From assembly GCA_023266955.1 (NCBI GenBank), contig JAHFOH010000011.1:1-15282 (forward strand): a DNA stretch of 15,282 bases, written 5' to 3'. This DNA comes from Nitrososphaerota archaeon (GTDB lineage: Archaea; Thermoproteota; Nitrososphaeria; Nitrososphaerales; JAHFOH01). The stretch's first letter is position 1. The number at the start of each line of letters is the position of its first letter. Shown piece after piece: positions 14,394-15,282 of the stretch. Made by a program: the position numbers and the translations under genes. The notes beneath the pieces were generated by a model that did not search any database, was not told where the DNA came from, and saw only the letters and a program-made list of their open reading frames with translations.

Positions 14394-15233
14394 TTAGTGA
14401 ATTTCAAGTGAAATATTTACTATCGACAAGGTGCTGACTAGGGCCTCCTCGGTTCTCACAGTGGCAGTGCCCTGTTTAGGAATCGTGTTTACAGCATATT
14501 CAGAAAGTGCATGGGGGTCTGAATTCTCCTCTCTAAGAATTTCGAATAACCCGCGTTTCGGAGACCCAAACACTAGCATAATCGTCTCCACTTTTTGCAC
14601 TTGATTCAAGAATTCTGGCCAGATGGAAGCGAACTGTTTTCCGTATCGGGAGGTTAGTAGAAGCAACTCAGGCTTTGCTGAACGGATTAGGTGGAGAACG
14701 GACGGGGCAGTTACCACTTCATACCCCCAATATTCACCAGTTTCCTCCTTCTTTACCGGGCGGCATTTGAGGTGTGGGAACTGCTGAGTGAAGACGACGG
14801 TTAGCCTTCTATCTGGCTCAATTTCGAGTTCAACCGGTACAAGTTGTGCGAGGCCGACATCAACGAAAGTGTTTCCTTCCTTTTTCACGGTAACTCCTTC
14901 CCTGTACTCTCCAATGCGAATCCTTTCGGGGGGGACCTCCAGCTTATGGTGTGGAGTTCGGAGAGGGGGCAGTAGGCCGGCGAATTGTAGAAGTTTGCTT
15001 CTGGGGAACAGTCGCTTGCGTAAGTACTGAGGAGTCTCCATGTACTCGAGTAGATGACGAATAAGGAGCCCGTCCCTGCGGTGTAATCCGTGTTCGTCTG
15101 TGTAAAGGTACACTCGTTCAACCCGGAATATTGCAAGTGCTCGACCTATAATTCCGACTTTGACGGTCTTTTCTCGAAGGGCGGAGGCGTCACTTACGGC
15201 AGAATCAGGGATTGCTACCCATAACCTTGTCAT
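14394..15233 (-). CDS. SPOUT-family putative RNA methyltransferase (PF02598 type)
   Basis: About 279 residues from ATG at 15233 (TTG at 15242 is also possible). LWVAIPDSAVSDASALREKTVKVGIIGRALAIFRVERVYLY is the N-terminal SPOUT half and LLEYMETPQYLRKRLFP a conserved helix. LQFAGLLPPLRTPHH leads into an inserted beta-rich domain (about 110-170). The C-terminal half ends LVFGSPKRGLFEI...VNTIPKQGTATVRTEEALVSTLSI, the likely SAM-binding knot. These proteins commonly precede rpl3 in archaea and are thought to methylate rRNA; the target is not shown by sequence. Confidence 0.9.
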   Translation of the reverse strand: MTRLWVAIPDSAVSDASALREKTVKVGIIGRALAIFRVERVYLYTDEHGLHRRDGLLIRHLLEYMETPQYLRKRLFPRSKLLQFAGLLPPLRTPHHKLEVPPERIRIGEYREGVTVKKEGNTFVDVGLAQLVPVELEIEPDRRLTVVFTQQFPHLKCRPVKKEETGEYWGYEVVTAPSVLHLIRSAKPELLLLTSRYGKQFASIWPEFLNQVQKVETIMLVFGSPKRGLFEILREENSDPHALSEYAVNTIPKQGTATVRTEEALVSTLSIVNISLEIH

Positions 15234-15282
15234 TCTTGACAAAGCAGTTGTCGCATCTCCTGCTCAAGAGTTCCGCAAAAAG

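Noticed and set aside
15205..15282. A 25-codon open reading to the right edge (LFAELLSRRCDNCF...) that could be the tail of an upstream gene
   Set aside because: Too short to identify, overlaps the methyltransferase by 29 nt, and another frame there also reads to the edge; it cannot be judged without sequence to the right.

Overview
This window is an archaeal ribosomal-protein supercluster (merged S10 and spc operons), read entirely from the minus strand. The first-transcribed gene is at the right edge and the last at the left edge. Archaeal affiliation follows from eL19, eL32 and eS4, from zinc-binding forms of uS14 and uS17, from archaeal-length uL3, uL30 and uL18, and from the linked SPOUT methyltransferase, AdkA-type adenylate kinase, DUF106 (EMC3/YidC-like) protein and archaeal cytidylate kinase. 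Sequence style (for example uS3 and uS14) suggests the TACK group, perhaps Nitrososphaerota or Bathyarchaeia. That is an impression; nothing here fixes the lineage.

Layout in transcription order (right to left): SPOUT RNA methyltransferase, uL3, uL4, uL23, uL2, uS19, a 116-nt gap with a good promoter candidate, then uL22, uS3, uL29, uS17, uL14, uL24, eS4, uL5, uS14, uS8, uL6, eL32, eL19, uL18, uS5, uL30. A small heat-shock protein (Hsp20) gene broken by one in-frame TGA follows, then uL15, SecY, adenylate kinase, the DUF106 insertase and the 5' part of cytidylate kinase, cut by the window edge. Genes are almost contiguous, with many 4-base stop/start overlaps, so translational coupling is likely. 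The products are ribosomal proteins, the Sec translocation pore, a probable membrane insertase, two nucleotide-monophosphate kinases and one RNA modification enzyme: a growth and protein-synthesis operon. I see no RNA genes, CRISPR arrays, mobile elements or plus-strand genes.

Three things stand out. First, start codons are unusually relaxed: TTG is at least as common as ATG, and uS3, uL29 and uS14 have no usable ATG, GTG or TTG that gives the family's full N-terminus. Each has a strong Shine-Dalgarno sequence 7-8 nt upstream of a near-cognate codon (ATA, CTG and ACG). Second, a stress-chaperone gene sits between uL30 and uL15 behind its own TATA-like palindrome. Third, that chaperone frame carries a single TGA just before an intact alpha-crystallin domain. 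The TGA lies inside a Shine-Dalgarno-like sequence with a TTG start 15 nt downstream, so nonsense mutation, sequencing error, readthrough and programmed splitting with re-initiation all need testing.
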